Source: Notospermus geniculatus
Taxonomy: Eukaryota; Nemertea; Pilidiophora; Heteronemertea; Lineidae
DNA: 64,000 nucleotides
Assembly: GCA_002633025.1 (NCBI GenBank)
Contig: NMRB01000832.1
Span: 157,026 to 221,025, forward strand
Direction of reading: 5' to 3'
Position 1 is the stretch's first letter. Each line of letters opens with the position of its first letter. The notes under the pieces were generated by a model. It made no database searches. It saw nothing but the letters and a program-made list of their open reading frames with translations, and was not told where the DNA came from. Positions 1 through 10,734 of the stretch are shown one piece after another. Made by a program: the position numbers and the translations under genes.

Positions 1-657
1 AGCCTATTCAAATGTACACAGATGACCCTGCACTCTCTCATCGTTCGTGGGGTTCTCATTAATTCAGTCCTTTTCTATCATAAGTGAACTAGTCAGAATT
101 CAACAAAATTTGCAGTAAACATGCAGAAAGGTCTTGCCTATCATATGGGTGAGTCAGAATGCAAATCTGTTGAGGTTTAAAGGGATACTGTCCACATTTA
201 TAATAATAACCGTTCAGTGGGGAAACTGCTAAATTCATGGGAGACGCATCACGTCATTTGGACCGCTTATGACGTCATACCCGTTCGAGTGGCATAATGA
301 CGTCATTCCGTCGCACATGACGTTGCCGGCATCACGGATGACGTGACGGCAATCTCGGTGACATCATGACGTCAAAAGGCCTAAAAAGCATTGTTATTTT
401 CATTAACATCTTGATATTTCGAAACTATAAGTGATATCAAAATTCGGGCTTCGTAAGGACACTTCCCAGGTCTGTCTGGATGTCCATACCAATTTGGCGG
501 CGATCCGTTCGTAAGTCTTGGAGAAAATCACGAACACACCCACAAACAAACTCTTGTCAAATTTTTGTATGATACAAAATTTGTAAGTTGAACGTTTATG
601 TTTGATTCCTTTGATACCTCACACAAGCTAGTCACATGGTGTTCTTTACTCTTTCAG
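1..657 (+). other. CXXC1: CXXC1 intron, 3-prime part
   Basis: Non-coding sequence ending in a pyrimidine-rich tract and AG at 656-657, directly before a coding exon. Earlier exons lie outside the window. It holds a cluster of TGACGTCA palindromes (270-374). Its first 120 bases recur at about 3605-3720, and 579-619 recurs at 61701-61738. Confidence 0.8.
270..374. promoter_or_regulatory. cluster of CRE-type palindromes inside CXXC1 intron
   Basis: Perfect TGACGTCA octamers lie at 270-277, 298-305 and 367-374, with further half-sites at 250-255, 318-324 and 339-348. TGACGTCA is the known binding site of CREB/ATF bZIP factors. The sequence shows the sites; regulatory use is inference, and a decayed repeat could also produce such a cluster. 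Confidence 0.35.
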
Positions 658-801
658 TATGAGTCACAGACGTCATTTGGTTCAATATACAAAACAAGAA
701 TAGAAGGCAATTCTATGTTCTGTGACTATTACAATGCCACTCAAAAGACTTACTGTAAGAGGCTGAAAGTATTATGCCCAGAACACAGTAAAGAACCAAA
801 G
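658..801 (+). CDS. CXXC1: CXXC1 (CFP1) coding exon, third from last
   Basis: This 48-codon exon (frame 0 at both ends) starts after a pyrimidine tract and AG and ends before the donor GTTAGT. The product begins YESQTSFGSIYKTRIEG and ends in a Cys/His segment with YCKRL and LCPEH. It closely matches the C-terminal domain of CXXC1, the CpG-island-binding subunit that brings SET1 H3K4 methyltransferase to unmethylated CpG. The PHD finger and CXXC domain lie upstream, outside the window. The conserved Cys and His residues are present with no stop or frameshift. The neighbouring exons continue the same protein in the same frame. Confidence 0.95.
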
Positions 802-2082
802 GTTAGTATCTTTACCAGGGGCTGATCCAGGATTTCGGAAAAGAGGGGGTGCCCTGTGCTAGAAACACAATTTCAGAATTTCACGGTCGATTTTACAGAT
901 TTGTTGGCCGAATGTTCCCAATGTCTCGCCTGCCCAGGGTCTATTTGCAATGATTACGCAGTGGTTTCCATCGCTAGTGTAGTTAATGATATGAGGTACG
1001 TTTAGTTCGATCTACATGTACAGATTGGAGATGGCGTGACGATTAGTCGACATCGTTAGGACTTGCAACGGACAGAACACATGTATTTTGATAAAGGAGG
1101 TGTGTTTAGTTCGATCTGTGCAGTAGAGATGGCAGCAGTGTCAGTCAGGAGATTTTCCTGTGGGAGCTATCAGTAACTCCCATGGATTTGCCACAGGAGC
1201 TATAAAAAAATCACTCCCCAGATGCCCCACAGGGAGGTGATTCACTCCCGTCTGGGAGTGACTCACTCCCGCTATTTCAGCAACTGACGGGGATGAACAC
1301 GCCAGTGAAAAGCTGATTACGGGCACTATTCTGATCACGCCGGTGGTATTTCCACGAGCGTCATGAATCACGCCAGTAATTTTTTTCATGGGCGTTTACC
1401 GGTGCCGGCGCAAATACGCCCGTTTCCTGACTGACACTGAGATGGTGCGATGATTTGGACAAGTAATCCACATCGTCGGACGTCGTAATCGTGTATGCTG
1501 ATCACAGTTTTGCAATGCGGACTTGATTCAGCTATCGTAAATCGGAGATTACAGGGCTCGAAAATAGTCCGGCGTAGCAATCACACAACAACGCCAGACA
1601 CAGGTCAAAACCTGGGTTGTCTGGCGCTATAAATAACGCCAGGCTCATATGGCTGTTTAATTTATGCAGTGTACTGAATCACACTGGTCATGTCATAAGG
1701 CAATTCCACCCGCATAGTCAGGGAATCCCACGATGTCATCACTTAACTTGGCCAATCAAATCCGATGTTCTGAATTCAATCTCATAATTTATTCGTTTGC
1801 TGAAACTGGTGCCTGTCTTCATCGTGTACACATTGCCCATGCAGAGTGCATGCACAAGCATCAAGCGAAGCGAAGGCAATAATGGCCGATCGGCGCAAAT
1901 ATTTTTAGCTTCAGAGGAGTTAGAAACAGCTCCGGAGAGAATATATATTTTCAATAGTCGGAAGCTGTTTTTAGCTCCAGGCCTTAAAACCTTATTTTCG
2001 AGCCCTGGATTATGTCTCTACCATGAGCCTTCATTGTTTGTATACATTGTTTTAGTTACTTACAACTCTCCTCTGCATCCAG
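802..2082 (+). other. CXXC1: CXXC1 intron
   Basis: The intron runs from GTTAGT to CATCCAG (1281 bp). At 817-860 it has a degraded motif, GGGGCTGATCCAGGAT, resembling one in the repeat at 50182-50489. At 1225-1275 there are repeated CTCCC/GGGAG palindromes. At 1592-1627 there is a hairpin with arms CGCCAGACA and TGTCTGGCG. No coding sequence is supported. Confidence 0.8.
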
Positions 2083-2235
2083 GTAAACCAAGATGAAGTC
2101 TGTGGATGTCCTCTTGTGTCGAATGTCTTTGAAGAAACCGGGGAATTTTGTCGCGTGCCGAAGAGGAAATGCAATAAACATTTTTGTTGGGAAAAATTAC
2201 GACGAGCTGAAATTGATATGGAACGTGTCCGACAG
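2083..2235 (+). CDS. CXXC1: CXXC1 coding exon, second from last
   Basis: This 51-codon exon, frame 0, lies between CATCCAG and the donor GTGAGA. It begins VNQDEVCGCPLVSNVFEETG and includes EFCRVPKRKCNKHFCWEKLR. The spacing of the CGCP, FC and KCNKHFC cysteines is that of the C-terminal CXXC1 domain involved in SET1 association. It continues the frame of the previous exon across a 1281-bp intron, and a 169-bp intron (2236-2404) follows. No disabling change is seen. Confidence 0.95.
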
Positions 2236-2404
2236 GTGAGATGGAGATATTTTTTCTGCACATTAGGTTTATAGTCAGCTGAGCGCAAGGCCCATGGGCC
2301 TCTTGTTATCTTCATATCGTGCAGTAATATTGTACGTCCATGGGCGGCTTTAGACTGTATCTTCAAAAAGAAGAATACCATCTGGTCTTCTTGTTTCATT
2401 TCAG

Positions 2405-2548
2405 TGGCTCAAGCTTGATGAACTCTTTGAACAGGAGCGCAACATTCGAATGGCGATGGCTAATCGGGCTGGTGTCCTGGGACTTATGCTGCACCAAACC
2501 ATTGACCACGACCCCCTCAATCCAATCAAACAACCATTGAATGAATGA
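2405..2548 (+). CDS. CXXC1: CXXC1 terminal coding exon
   Basis: The exon starts after TTTCAG and reads WLKLDELFEQERNIRMAMAN then RAGVLGLMLHQTIDHDPL, ending at TGA 2546-2548. Known CXXC1 proteins end with a very similar helical segment, so the C-terminus is complete. The three exons give 146 codons. A direct-repeat segment begins about 20 bp after the stop. No AATAAA is seen close to the stop, so the 3-prime UTR end was not placed. Confidence 0.94.
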   Translation, partial: WLKLDELFEQERNIRMAMANRAGVLGLMLHQTIDHDPLNPIKQPLNE

Positions 2549-2566
2549 AGATGGATTTTCTGCTGC

Positions 2567-2959
2567 TTTGTCATGTATTATAATGTATTAGTAATGATAT
2601 TTACTGGTGTTCCGGAAGAAGTCTGTAAAAGGGATGTTTCATCCTGTCTAAAATGACATGGTCAGTCCTGATGTCACAAGATTTTTTTGTCTGATGCTAA
2701 TGTCAGGTTGACCTTGCAACGAAACAGAACATATATGGCGACCAACTTTTCCTGATCACTTTGCGTCTATGCCAGGACAATCAGTCACTGATATAGTGTG
2801 ACGTGACTGCAGTCGCATCTCATCTGCGGCAATCGGCATCAGTTGCCGATCAAAAGATCATGAATCGCAAGAGTTGAACATGTTCTCAACTTCTGCGTCA
2901 CGACGAATCATGATCCTGGCAGGCGTAATCAATTTGCAGGCGACCTGACTTGAGTTACG
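2567..2959 (+). repeat. CXXC1 3-prime-flank segment, copy 1 of 2
   Basis: From TTTGTCATGTATTATAATG to TTGAGTTACG the sequence is nearly repeated at 4556-4919, same strand, with scattered substitutions and short indels. It is probably 3-prime UTR or flank. The second copy may be a local duplication, a dispersed repeat or a misassembled allele. Confidence 0.8.
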
Positions 2960-2991
2960 TAATAGGCAGGAGCTTCAACTTTTTTATGGTA

Positions 2992-3501
2992 CAGTCGAAC
3001 CTTGTTACAACGTACCTCCAGGGACATAACGAATCTGTACATTATAACGGTAGTTCGCTGTAACCATTTCCAATAAATGGCCGCCAACTACGATGTAGAC
3101 ACTCCCTTTCGAAAGTTAGTGACAGTTTCGGCCCTCACGGAAAGAAAGATTTGCTTCCGTTTACCAGACATGTTTTCTGACCATGTGCTCAGGACCATGT
3201 CGCGTCTACGGGAGTTACACCAGCTATTCACAGGGAGTACTACAATGTATTGAGGCATGTACATTGTTCATAAGCAAGGCCGCCGCGGCAATTAACTTAT
3301 CGCTGTTCGTTGTAACGAAGGCCTTTTCACTATTTTGTGGGAAAAATCTGGTCGTTATAATGAAGTTTACGTTATATAGGTGTTCGTTGTAAGCCAAATC
3401 GGCGAATGGAAAATGAATTACGGGAAATCGGGACTTTGAAATGTGAACGTTATAGGGGTGAAAACGTTGTAAACGGGGTACGTTGAAACGAGGTTCGACT
3501 G
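2992..3501. mobile_element. Tc1/mariner- or pogo-like non-autonomous element
   Basis: Ends are CAGTCGAACCT and the near inverse AGGTTCGACTG, flanked on both sides by TA (2990-2991, 3502-3503). TA duplications and CAGT-type termini are typical of Tc1/mariner/pogo elements. Internal repeats around TTCGTTGTAACG point the same way. No transposase frame is seen. Confidence 0.8.
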
Positions 3502-3604
3502 TAGTGGGGTACATGAATCTGTCAACTTGATGCATTGAATTCCATTTCTGAGGATAACAGAGCTATACTTTCACGACAGTTAGTGTTCCATGTGCAAATG
3601 TAGG

Positions 3605-3720
3605 TCAGCGTATTCAAATGTACACAGATGACCCTGCGCTCACATCGTTTGTGGGGTTCTCATTAATTCAGTCGTTTTGTATCATAAGATCAACTACCGG
3701 TAGTCGGAATTCAACAGATT
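3605..3720 (+). repeat. second copy of CXXC1 intron segment
   Basis: Matches window bases 1-120 in the same orientation, sharing TATTCAAATGTACACAGATG and GTGGGGTTCTCATTAATTCA. With the 4556-4919 copy of the 3-prime flank it keeps the order intron-then-flank, but the exons between are absent. Confidence 0.75.
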
Positions 3721-3871
3721 TCCATGCCTGTTTGCGAGGTTTTATTGCAATTTAAGCTGAATAAAGCTCGTCCCCACTCATACTTTACAACTCCTGCTGT
3801 ACATTTGCACTACTTTCGTTCTGTCTGTAGCCTGTATGAGGTTCTGAACTTAGCAGCAACCAGATGTCTCA

Positions 3872-4063
3872 ATGACAATATGGCGGCCGGGGCAAATGAA
3901 TCACGACTTTCTCTGTTTGAAAAAGCTTCTGTTGGGGACGTTTTCCAGAATAAATGATTCAGAAGGGAGTGTTTTTGATGATTCTGATAATGAGGATTTA
4001 GGAGATCCTGTACTTGACGAAAATAATTCTGAGGTGGAGGTCAGAACCCATGCCCAAATTTAG
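3872..4063 (+). other. possible broken exon or transposase N-terminus with acidic tract
   Basis: One frame reads MAAGANESRLSLFEKASVGD and stops at 3957; another continues NDSEGSVFDDSDNEDLGDPV. A frameshift near 3950 would join them. Acidic N-termini of this style occur in piggyBac-type transposases and in many other proteins. No family was recognised and it may not be coding. Confidence 0.2.
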
Positions 4064-4101
4064 TAATTTTCCTTTAAAACCCGACCAATTAGGGTTTTTA
4101 G

Positions 4102-4410
4102 CTCAGCTGACCAAAGGTCAGTGGAGCTATTTATATGACTATAAAATGGTTCAAAATGTGTGTGTGTGTGTCTGTCTGTCTGTCTGTGTAGCGTCCGTTA
4201 AACTGGCACGTTTCGCAACCGCAAGGCCGAGGGTCATGAAAGTTGGTGGAGGGGTAGGCCCTAGGAAGGACTCGAAACAGGACCAAAAATTTCTGCGATC
4301 TGACCTACATTCTGCTCTCCAGGGGGCATTTTGCGTAAAATGGAAAACCCCAATAACTCGGTCCAGAGGCAATATATCAAACTGAAATTGATAGGGTATG
4401 AAGCTTGATT
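4102..4410. repeat. hairpin-headed repeat with TG/TCTG tract
   Basis: Begins with an imperfect hairpin (AGCTCAGCTGACC against GGTCAGTGGAGCT), followed by a TG/TCTG tract at 4158-4190 and a non-coding body. It stops at the N at 4411. The architecture resembles the repeats at 29990-30900 and 41102-41695. Confidence 0.55.
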
Positions 4411-4411
4411 N
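4411..4411. other. single ambiguous base (N)
   Basis: One of four Ns (also 21610, 49221, 61457). Sequence after it leads within 150 bp into a second copy of the CXXC1 3-prime flank, so it may mark an assembly join. Confidence 0.9.
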
Positions 4412-4555
4412 TTCTTGTGGGCACAGCGTCGCCACCACAACAACGGGATGATGCTATGTTTGACCAAAACATGTCTTGGAATTTTTATAATTTTTGCCAC
4501 GGAAAGTCATTGAAACATCATGGAATTTTACTCAGGAAAAGGTGCAGGAACCCTG

Positions 4556-4919
4556 TTTGTCATGTATTATAATGTATTAGTAATGATATTTACTGGTGTT
4601 CCGGAAGAAGTCTGTAAAAGGGATGTTTCCTCCTGTCAAAAATGACATGGTCAGCCCTGATCTCACAAGATTTTTTTGTCAGATGCTGATATCAGCCTTG
4701 CAACAGAACAGAACATATGGCGACCGACTTTTCCCGATCACTCTGCGCCTGATATAGTGTGAAGTGACTGCAGTCGCATCTCATCTGCGGCAATCGGCAT
4801 CAGTTGCCGATCAAAAGATCATGAATCGCAAGAGTTGAACATGTTCTCAACTTCTGCGTCACGACGAATCATGATCCTGGCCGGCGTAATCAATTTGCAG
4901 TCGACCTGACTTGAGTTAC
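4556..4919 (+). repeat. CXXC1 3-prime-flank segment, copy 2 of 2
   Basis: Near-identical to 2567-2959, including ACTGGTGTTCCGGAAGAAGT and GCAATCGGCATCAGTTGCCG, with a few small deletions. The copies diverge after TTGAGTTACG. Confidence 0.85.
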
Positions 4920-5242
4920 GACACTGTACAATTATCCAAAATCGGTCTATTTTAGTTAACCAGTGAGTGATCAGCATTATCATACCCTGCATGGGTGCTG
5001 CCATCTTGAACAAGTAATATAATCATAAGTCACATGACTGCCAGAAATTCACGATGTTATAGTTGCAGGTGACCTGAACGGCCAGCTGCCTTCACCTGAT
5101 GCCACCTGTTCCGTTGTGCCACATGCAATCATAGGCGCGACCTGACGTCAGTATTATGATGTGTTAACATTTTGGACTGCTAATGAAATTTAATGGTTTG
5201 GAGTTGACTGGGTACAACCAGTATACGAGATATTGGCTGATA

Positions 5243-5447
5243 TGTGACCCACCGCTACAAAACCAGGGTTAAGTCGCACAGAAAATGAGCCTAAACGTTC
5301 TGACATGACACCAGGAGAAAAAGACAGAACTAGAATCACTCAGACTTCACGATAAACAGACAGACAAAATTGAAATTGACAAATACGTTGGTCCAGACTT
5401 GCCAACCTCAGGGTGACTGATGACAGGGTTTGTGGTGGAGGGTCACA
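5243..5447. mobile_element. foldback element, TGTGACCC termini
   Basis: Left end TGTGACCCACCGCTACAAAA pairs imperfectly with right end TGTGGTGGAGGGTCACA. The 205-bp size fits a MITE. No clear TSD and no coding potential. Confidence 0.6.
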
Positions 5448-5537
5448 TTTGTCAATTTAACCCTTAGAGCGCCGTTTTTTTTCAACTTTGCCTTCCCCTG
5501 CGACCGGGTTTTTTTTCGAAAAAAAAAAAATTGCCAA

Positions 5538-6150
5538 ATGGACCATGTGCTCACCCGTTTAGACATAATAGTGTAATGACAGAGAAAGGTACATGTCAGT
5601 TATGAGCAATCTCGGTCAAGTTATTCCCAAGTTGCAGGACTGCAATGATTGTTGGGTTATGCCAGCTGGCGGCCAAATTGGATGTCCGATTGGGTCCAAA
5701 GTTCACATGCACAAAAAGGTCATCTAGAGGGAGCCACTTAGCTCATTTGAGCGCTCTGGGTCAAGTCGTTCCTGAGTTATAGCACATTTGATGATTTTCG
5801 GGTTACGCCACCTGGCGGCCATTGGAAGTTTAATCAGGCCGAAATTTGACGTGCTTGTAATGATCACCTAGAGAGAGGTAAATACCAAGTTTGAGCACTC
5901 TGGGTCAAGTCATTCCTGAGTTATAGCACTTGGATGATTTTCAGGTTATGCCACCTGGTGGCCATATTGGATGTCCGATTGGGCCAAAACTCCACATGCA
6001 CATAAAGGTCATCTTGAGGGAGCCACATAGCACATTTGCCCGCTCTGGATCAAGTCGTTCCTGAGTTATAGCACATTTGATGATTTTCAGGATACGCCAC
6101 CTGGCGGCCATATTGGAAATTTAATCAGGCCGAAATTACTGAGTGACTGA
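5538..6150. repeat. 145-bp internal tandem repeat family, copy 1
   Basis: GCCACCTGGCGGCC-type motifs lie at 5661, 5807, 5950 and 6096, giving a unit of 143-146 bp with TCAAGTCGTTCCTGAGTTA, AAAGGTCATCT and GCACATTTGATGATTTTC. It opens with GGACCATGTGCTCACCCGTT. Related copies at 23106 and 48606 start at the same point but have different unit numbers. Confidence 0.85.
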
Positions 6151-7140
6151 AATGCGATCTTCAGGCAATTCATAGTACAGGTCCCGGGGTACAGGTGTAC
6201 TACTATGCAGCTTACATTACACATGTGCTTTTAGTTCATTATGTATGCTGAAGATGGCGTTGTGATCACCCTGCACTGATTCCTCTCTTGATTGATGATT
6301 CAATGGATGTGGGGAAGAGTCAATCCCTTTCTGGTCCGCCAGATATCTGTTATTGGACCCTGTTGGCAGGACATAACACATAGTTCAGTGTATCACTGAA
6401 TAGTAGTGACCTTTACAGCTTCTCCTTCTGAAGTTAGTAGGGAAAAATCAAGTCTCCCTCTTTGGAAAAAAGTCTCCCTGCTTTTTAGGAATGGGAGACT
6501 TTTATTCTGACTATTTCAAAAACCTGGCAACAACCCTGGCCGCTCGATAATAATTCTCGATCAGTCAACTCTGTCTTAGCTCCCAATTTCCAAGGGCGGT
6601 CTTTCAAATTGACTGGTAAGTCAATTTCTAGTTCTGGGTGGTTTCAGTGTGGGTGGTTTCAATGTTTTGAGGTAACCGCTATCCTGTATATGGCTCAGTC
6701 CTGGGCTCAGTCATACCAATGCAGTCACTTCATCACAGGTGGCGCTAGCCAACTGATAACCTAGGCCTACGGATTTTTAACTCATGTTGATGTTTTAGTG
6801 TATTTTAGTTGCAGTAGCCTACATGTCAAAAATTAGGTTCTGATGCAAGTCGATCAGGAGGCTGTTTCTAGGGGGCAAGTCCACCGTCAAATTCGTGATA
6901 TTCTTTTACTTGTTCAGTGCGGTCTCTGCAACTCATGGCACCAAAGGACCATAACGTACCCTGCATCATGTCAGGCGCGTGTCCTATGCCCCTGGCATGT
7001 CACCACAATGAACGTAATTCATAGATGCAGGGGCATAGAAGGACAAGAACCTGACGTGATGCGGGGTATTACATCTTCGTGTGGTTCTGAAATTTGCAGA
7101 AACAGCACTGAATAACCATGATAACTGAAAGAATGTCACG
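6150..7140. other. no gene recognised
   Basis: Contains a fragment with CAGGTGGCGCTAGCCAACTG (6735-6755) related to the element at 48410-48582. The ORF at 6843-7115 matches no family I know and has no splice signals of note. Treated as intergenic. Confidence 0.5.
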
Positions 7141-7148
7141 CCCGAGGC

Positions 7149-7972
7149 CTAGCCTGGTTCCCTGGCCACCGTCTAGATGGCGCTGCGTAGACAGTAGCCG
7201 TTGAGCATGATGAGAATGTGACGTCATTACGACGGGATGACCTATTTTGGGAAGGAGACAAAGCCAGCCTACCATTCAGTGTAATCGATTCGACCAAGTA
7301 AAAAATACTTCACTAAACTCATAAATGTTCGTGCTTTTCACCAGTGTTGTATGTATCAAGTATTGGTTATCTAAATCCATGTTTTTAAAATATTTAATAT
7401 TCCCAAATTCGCCCTTTCATTTGGCAGATTAATCGACGACTACAAATCACGAGGCCATACCCTTTCCCAGGAATTCCTGGGAAAAGCAACGGCTACACAC
7501 TTGACACTAGCGGCGAAATATCATGCCTCATTTCACCACTAGCGTAGGTGGAAGGCCGCCATTTTGATTTTGCCGGCGCGCATGTAGAAATAGTTCGGTC
7601 GGCCTAATCACACAATTCTTTCTAAATAGTAATCAGTTCATTTCTAATACCACTTGTTATCAACACGAAGTCCTTTTAATCTGAAAATATTCGCCTTGAA
7701 CCCAACAGCACCACTTTCATGACTTTTCAACATCATCTATCATTAAGCGTAGATGCCACTGGGTTGGCGGTGACACGGCTGGCCTGTTCACGATGGTTAA
7801 AAACCTTTACCAAAATGTAGTAATCTGCACTACTTTCAAGATGGAAACCTAGCACCTGCGCTAGTGGTGTTATAGAAGATAACGCCATCTAGTGTCAAGT
7901 GTGCAACGGCTACTGCCGGGTAGCCACTGTCTACGCAGCGCCATCAAGACGGCGGCCAGGGAACCAGGCTAG
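7149..7972. mobile_element. 824-bp TIR element with 8-bp TSD (hAT- or P-like), host of a nested element
   Basis: Termini are CTAGCCTGGTTCCCTGGCC and its exact inverse, and similarity continues through GATGGCGCTGCGTAGACAGT. CCCGAGGC flanks it at 7141-7148 and 7973-7980. An 8-bp duplication is typical of hAT and P superfamilies. No transposase is present. A second element sits inside its right end. Confidence 0.9.
7497..7902. mobile_element. 406-bp nested TIR element with 11-bp TSD (Mutator-like)
   Basis: Ends ACACTTGACACTAG and CTAGTGTCAAGTGT are exact inverses, flanked on both sides by GCAACGGCTAC (7486-7496 and 7903-7913). A 9-11-bp duplication is characteristic of Mutator-like elements. 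Removing it restores the inner TIR region of the host, so it is the younger insertion. A related fragment lies at 17947-18042. Confidence 0.88.
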
Positions 7973-8009
7973 CCCGAGGCCGTGGACTTGCCCTAGGGTC
8001 CCTTTAACC

Positions 8010-8736
8010 CATCTTCGATAATCGAAGGCCGATCTGCTCTCCACTGCGTTACATCGCACATCACCCTTCGAGAAATAGACCAGTCGGCGGCGTATCTTGG
8101 CACCATGCCAACTTTACCGGTCGACCAATCATATGACACTTTATATCGGGTCTTCGGCTACAACTCTTTGTACCACGATTCAAATTTTACAACACCGATT
8201 CTGATTGGCCTCTTCTTCTCGAGGCGGCAGCATTGTTACAACAGAAGGCGCTCCTGCCTCGCACCAATCTGTTACGCCGTGCTCACAGGATTGTGGGAAA
8301 TCAAGATGGCGCCGGGTGATTGACAGCGAACTACTTGGCTTGGCTGATCATGTGATCCCTCGATCCGCGTAGTTACTAGGATCAAAATACCTACAAACCT
8401 CGCTTATTATGATAGTTGTTACTTGCCATACAATTATTCACGAAAAATCTGTCAATATTTTTGCATTAAACAAAGAATGTTAAGCCAGTCACTTGGGACT
8501 TATTTTATTCCTACGCTGTGATGAGGTCGCGGACGTACACGTCGGCCAAATCTGGCCGATGTGATGCGTTCCACGGCTACACAGGTCTGTGCAAAAGCAG
8601 TCTCACCCAAGCAGTCTCGCGCAGCCTGTGTGCACACAATGGAGGCGGCAGATACGCCGTGGACCGGCCAATTTCTCGAAGGGTGATGTGCGGTGTAACG
8701 TAGTGTGAGCAGATCGGCCTTCGATCATCGAAGATG
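8010..8736. mobile_element. 727-bp TIR element with 8-bp TSD
   Basis: Arms of roughly 100 bp start CATCTTCGATAATCGAAGGC and are mirrored at the right end, including GCACATCACCCTTCGAGAAA. CTTTAACC is duplicated at 8002-8009 and 8737-8744. The 8-bp TSD suggests hAT or P-like mobilisation. It lies 29 bp right of the previous element's TSD. No coding function seen. Confidence 0.88.
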
Positions 8737-8744
8737 CTTTAACC

Positions 8745-9335
8745 AGAAAGATAGGTCTATTTTGACCTATTTTCCTATCCAGGAGAAGCTGACATGTGTC
8801 AAGTCAAACTCGTCCCCAGTGGGTTTACGTTCCTACAACACCACTGGAAAGGGCTGACGACTTCAGCAATACTGCGCATGCGCAATCGACTAATTTTGAG
8901 GCGAATCACGCCGAGGCGCGGCATGATGTTCGCAACAAACCATGCTAACCATTCGTTTGAAATTGCTCTACTCAAACAACTTCGTGTTTCTGGAGTATTA
9001 AATGGCCTTTTAGGCATATATGATGTTTTTCAGTCATCGAAGAACGAAATATTGTGTGAAACAAACATTTTGGCACGCTGCCAGCGGTTGACCAGAAATC
9101 TTGGTCAGGTCGTAGCCCTTGCCAGAGATATCCTCGGATGAGGTAGATCTGGGTACGAGATTGGTGTCAAGTCAATTACCGACATCGGTTTGAGCGTCAT
9201 TCGTTGACAAGTTAGATGCTGGTCGAGAAAAAACCGAGGTCGCGAAAACAAGAGTAATGTGTCTGGAGGTCGAACAAATATTGTCAGATATAAGGGGCCA
9301 TCTCAATCATGCACAGGATGCCAAACGGTGGTATT
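8745..9335. other. no gene recognised
   Basis: A 115-codon ORF (8794-9141, plus) is present but has no recognised domain, no convincing splice sites and ordinary intergenic composition. No inverted or tandem repeat stands out. Confidence 0.45.
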
Positions 9336-9502
9336 CCGGTGTGACAGAAATCAAAGTCCCCCCTGGAATCAAAGTCCGGTCTTATTGTTCAGCGAGGGAT
9401 TATAATACTTATATGGCTATGGAGATCATGACCATTCGAATATAGGCCTAACCTTACAATGGCGGGCTATTGTTTGGCGGACTTGCATTCCTGTCACACC
9501 GG
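9336..9502. mobile_element. MITE of the CCGGTGTGATAGAATC-type family
   Basis: Ends CCGGTGTGACAG and CTGTCACACCGG are perfect inverses. It is a diverged relative of elements at 38737, 46961 and 54490, which share GGTGTRAYAGRATCTA at one end and TAGATTCTATCACACC at the other. Confidence 0.75.
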
Positions 9503-10157
9503 TTTACTTTTCATTTCTCATCCTCCCTACTCTAAGACGACTGAGGAAAGAGTAGAAATAATTTATTTGCGGGCGGCCCCTCCGATTCCCCACCCACCAG
9601 ACAGAGCGGGTTTTCTACTTTTTGGTATCACGCCAATTTGGAGATGGCCCCTTATGAGTACGCGTGTACTCAAAACGCAGACTTGGCCATTCGTGAAAAA
9701 CGCGACGAACTGAGAGTTCGGGGTCGGCCCACGCTGTGAAGTTTCAAATAACTCCGGTCTGGTTACGAGGACCCAAGTTGACGACCGTAGCCCACTTCAC
9801 GAATGTAGGCCTCATTCAAGGACATGTCCCGTCCTGGTTATCCATCATGATGAGGTGTTTTCCCACTTTTATGGCGTCCAGAGTTTGAAGTTTTAATAAT
9901 GGAATACAGATTGAATTACTGACGCTCGGTTGCACAAGGGATAGGTAACCTTGGCGACGAACGCCATAAAACGTCATCAGTTTGTGTCGTTATACCCCAC
10001 GTAAAGGTACTTGAAACGTCCTCATCCCGGGGTCCTCATTCTTCGTGTGTTGTTCCACTTTACAGTCATTGGCACACGTCTGGTGACCTCGTGGATCGAA
10101 GTGAAAATGATAGTTGCTATTATCCCATTTTGCTTCCCGAAGCCGCAGCTTTACGTT
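9503..10157. other. no gene recognised
   Basis: Unstructured sequence. The 84-codon ORF at 9459-9713 has no recognisable domain. No repeat arms were found. Confidence 0.4.
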
Positions 10158-10616
10158 TAGTCTCGCGCAACCAGCCCCTCGGTCATACTCCGAGGTCGTC
10201 AGACCGAGGGTCTGGCACGGAACGCAATTTTCATTGTAATTGCTTATTCCGAAAATTCAAAATAAGGGGAGCTTCGCTGATTGGCTAGTCACTACCAATG
10301 CGTCATGGGGTCTCAAATGTTGGTGACGAAGGCTGCAGTTTTAATTTAATTTTAATTTAATTTATTCGTGTATTTAAGAACAAAGATGAGATAATCATAA
10401 AATACATGTAGTACAAACAATGTCTAAAACAAAAATGTTGCATGCTTTTTGCATTGATTGTGCATGCATGCAGTGCAGTGTAGTTGTGTTCTACATGTAC
10501 GTCATCGTCCGTTGATTGTCCGCCATGATGGTTTTACAAGTCAAAGTAACCATCTGGTCCAGACTCTAAAATTGGAAATTTATTGGAAATTGCAAGAGTC
10601 TGGTGGCACGAGACTA
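10158..10616. mobile_element. TAGTCTCG foldback interrupted by an insertion
   Basis: The left part (TAGTCTCGCGCAACCAGCCC) and right part (TCTGGTGGCACGAGACTA) together correspond to the intact 75-bp element at 28813-28887. About 380 bp (roughly 10203-10585) separates them, so a later insertion is inferred. No clean TSD was seen. Confidence 0.65.
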
Positions 10617-10734
10617 CCGCAGCTTGGACTAGAAGGCTTCGGTATTGGCTGCCATTTTGTTGCTGACGTCATCTTAGGATTCCATTATCCATTCGGAACG
10701 ACCTGAGGCGAACTGCTTATCTGTCCACTGTACG

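Noticed and set aside
5538-6150. Regular spacing of short motifs resembling a CRISPR array
   Set aside because: The units are 145-bp full repeats without unique spacers, in a eukaryotic genome.
7149-8736. Long terminal repeats of a retrotransposon
   Set aside because: The end repeats are inverted, not direct, and no reverse transcriptase, primer site or polypurine tract is seen.
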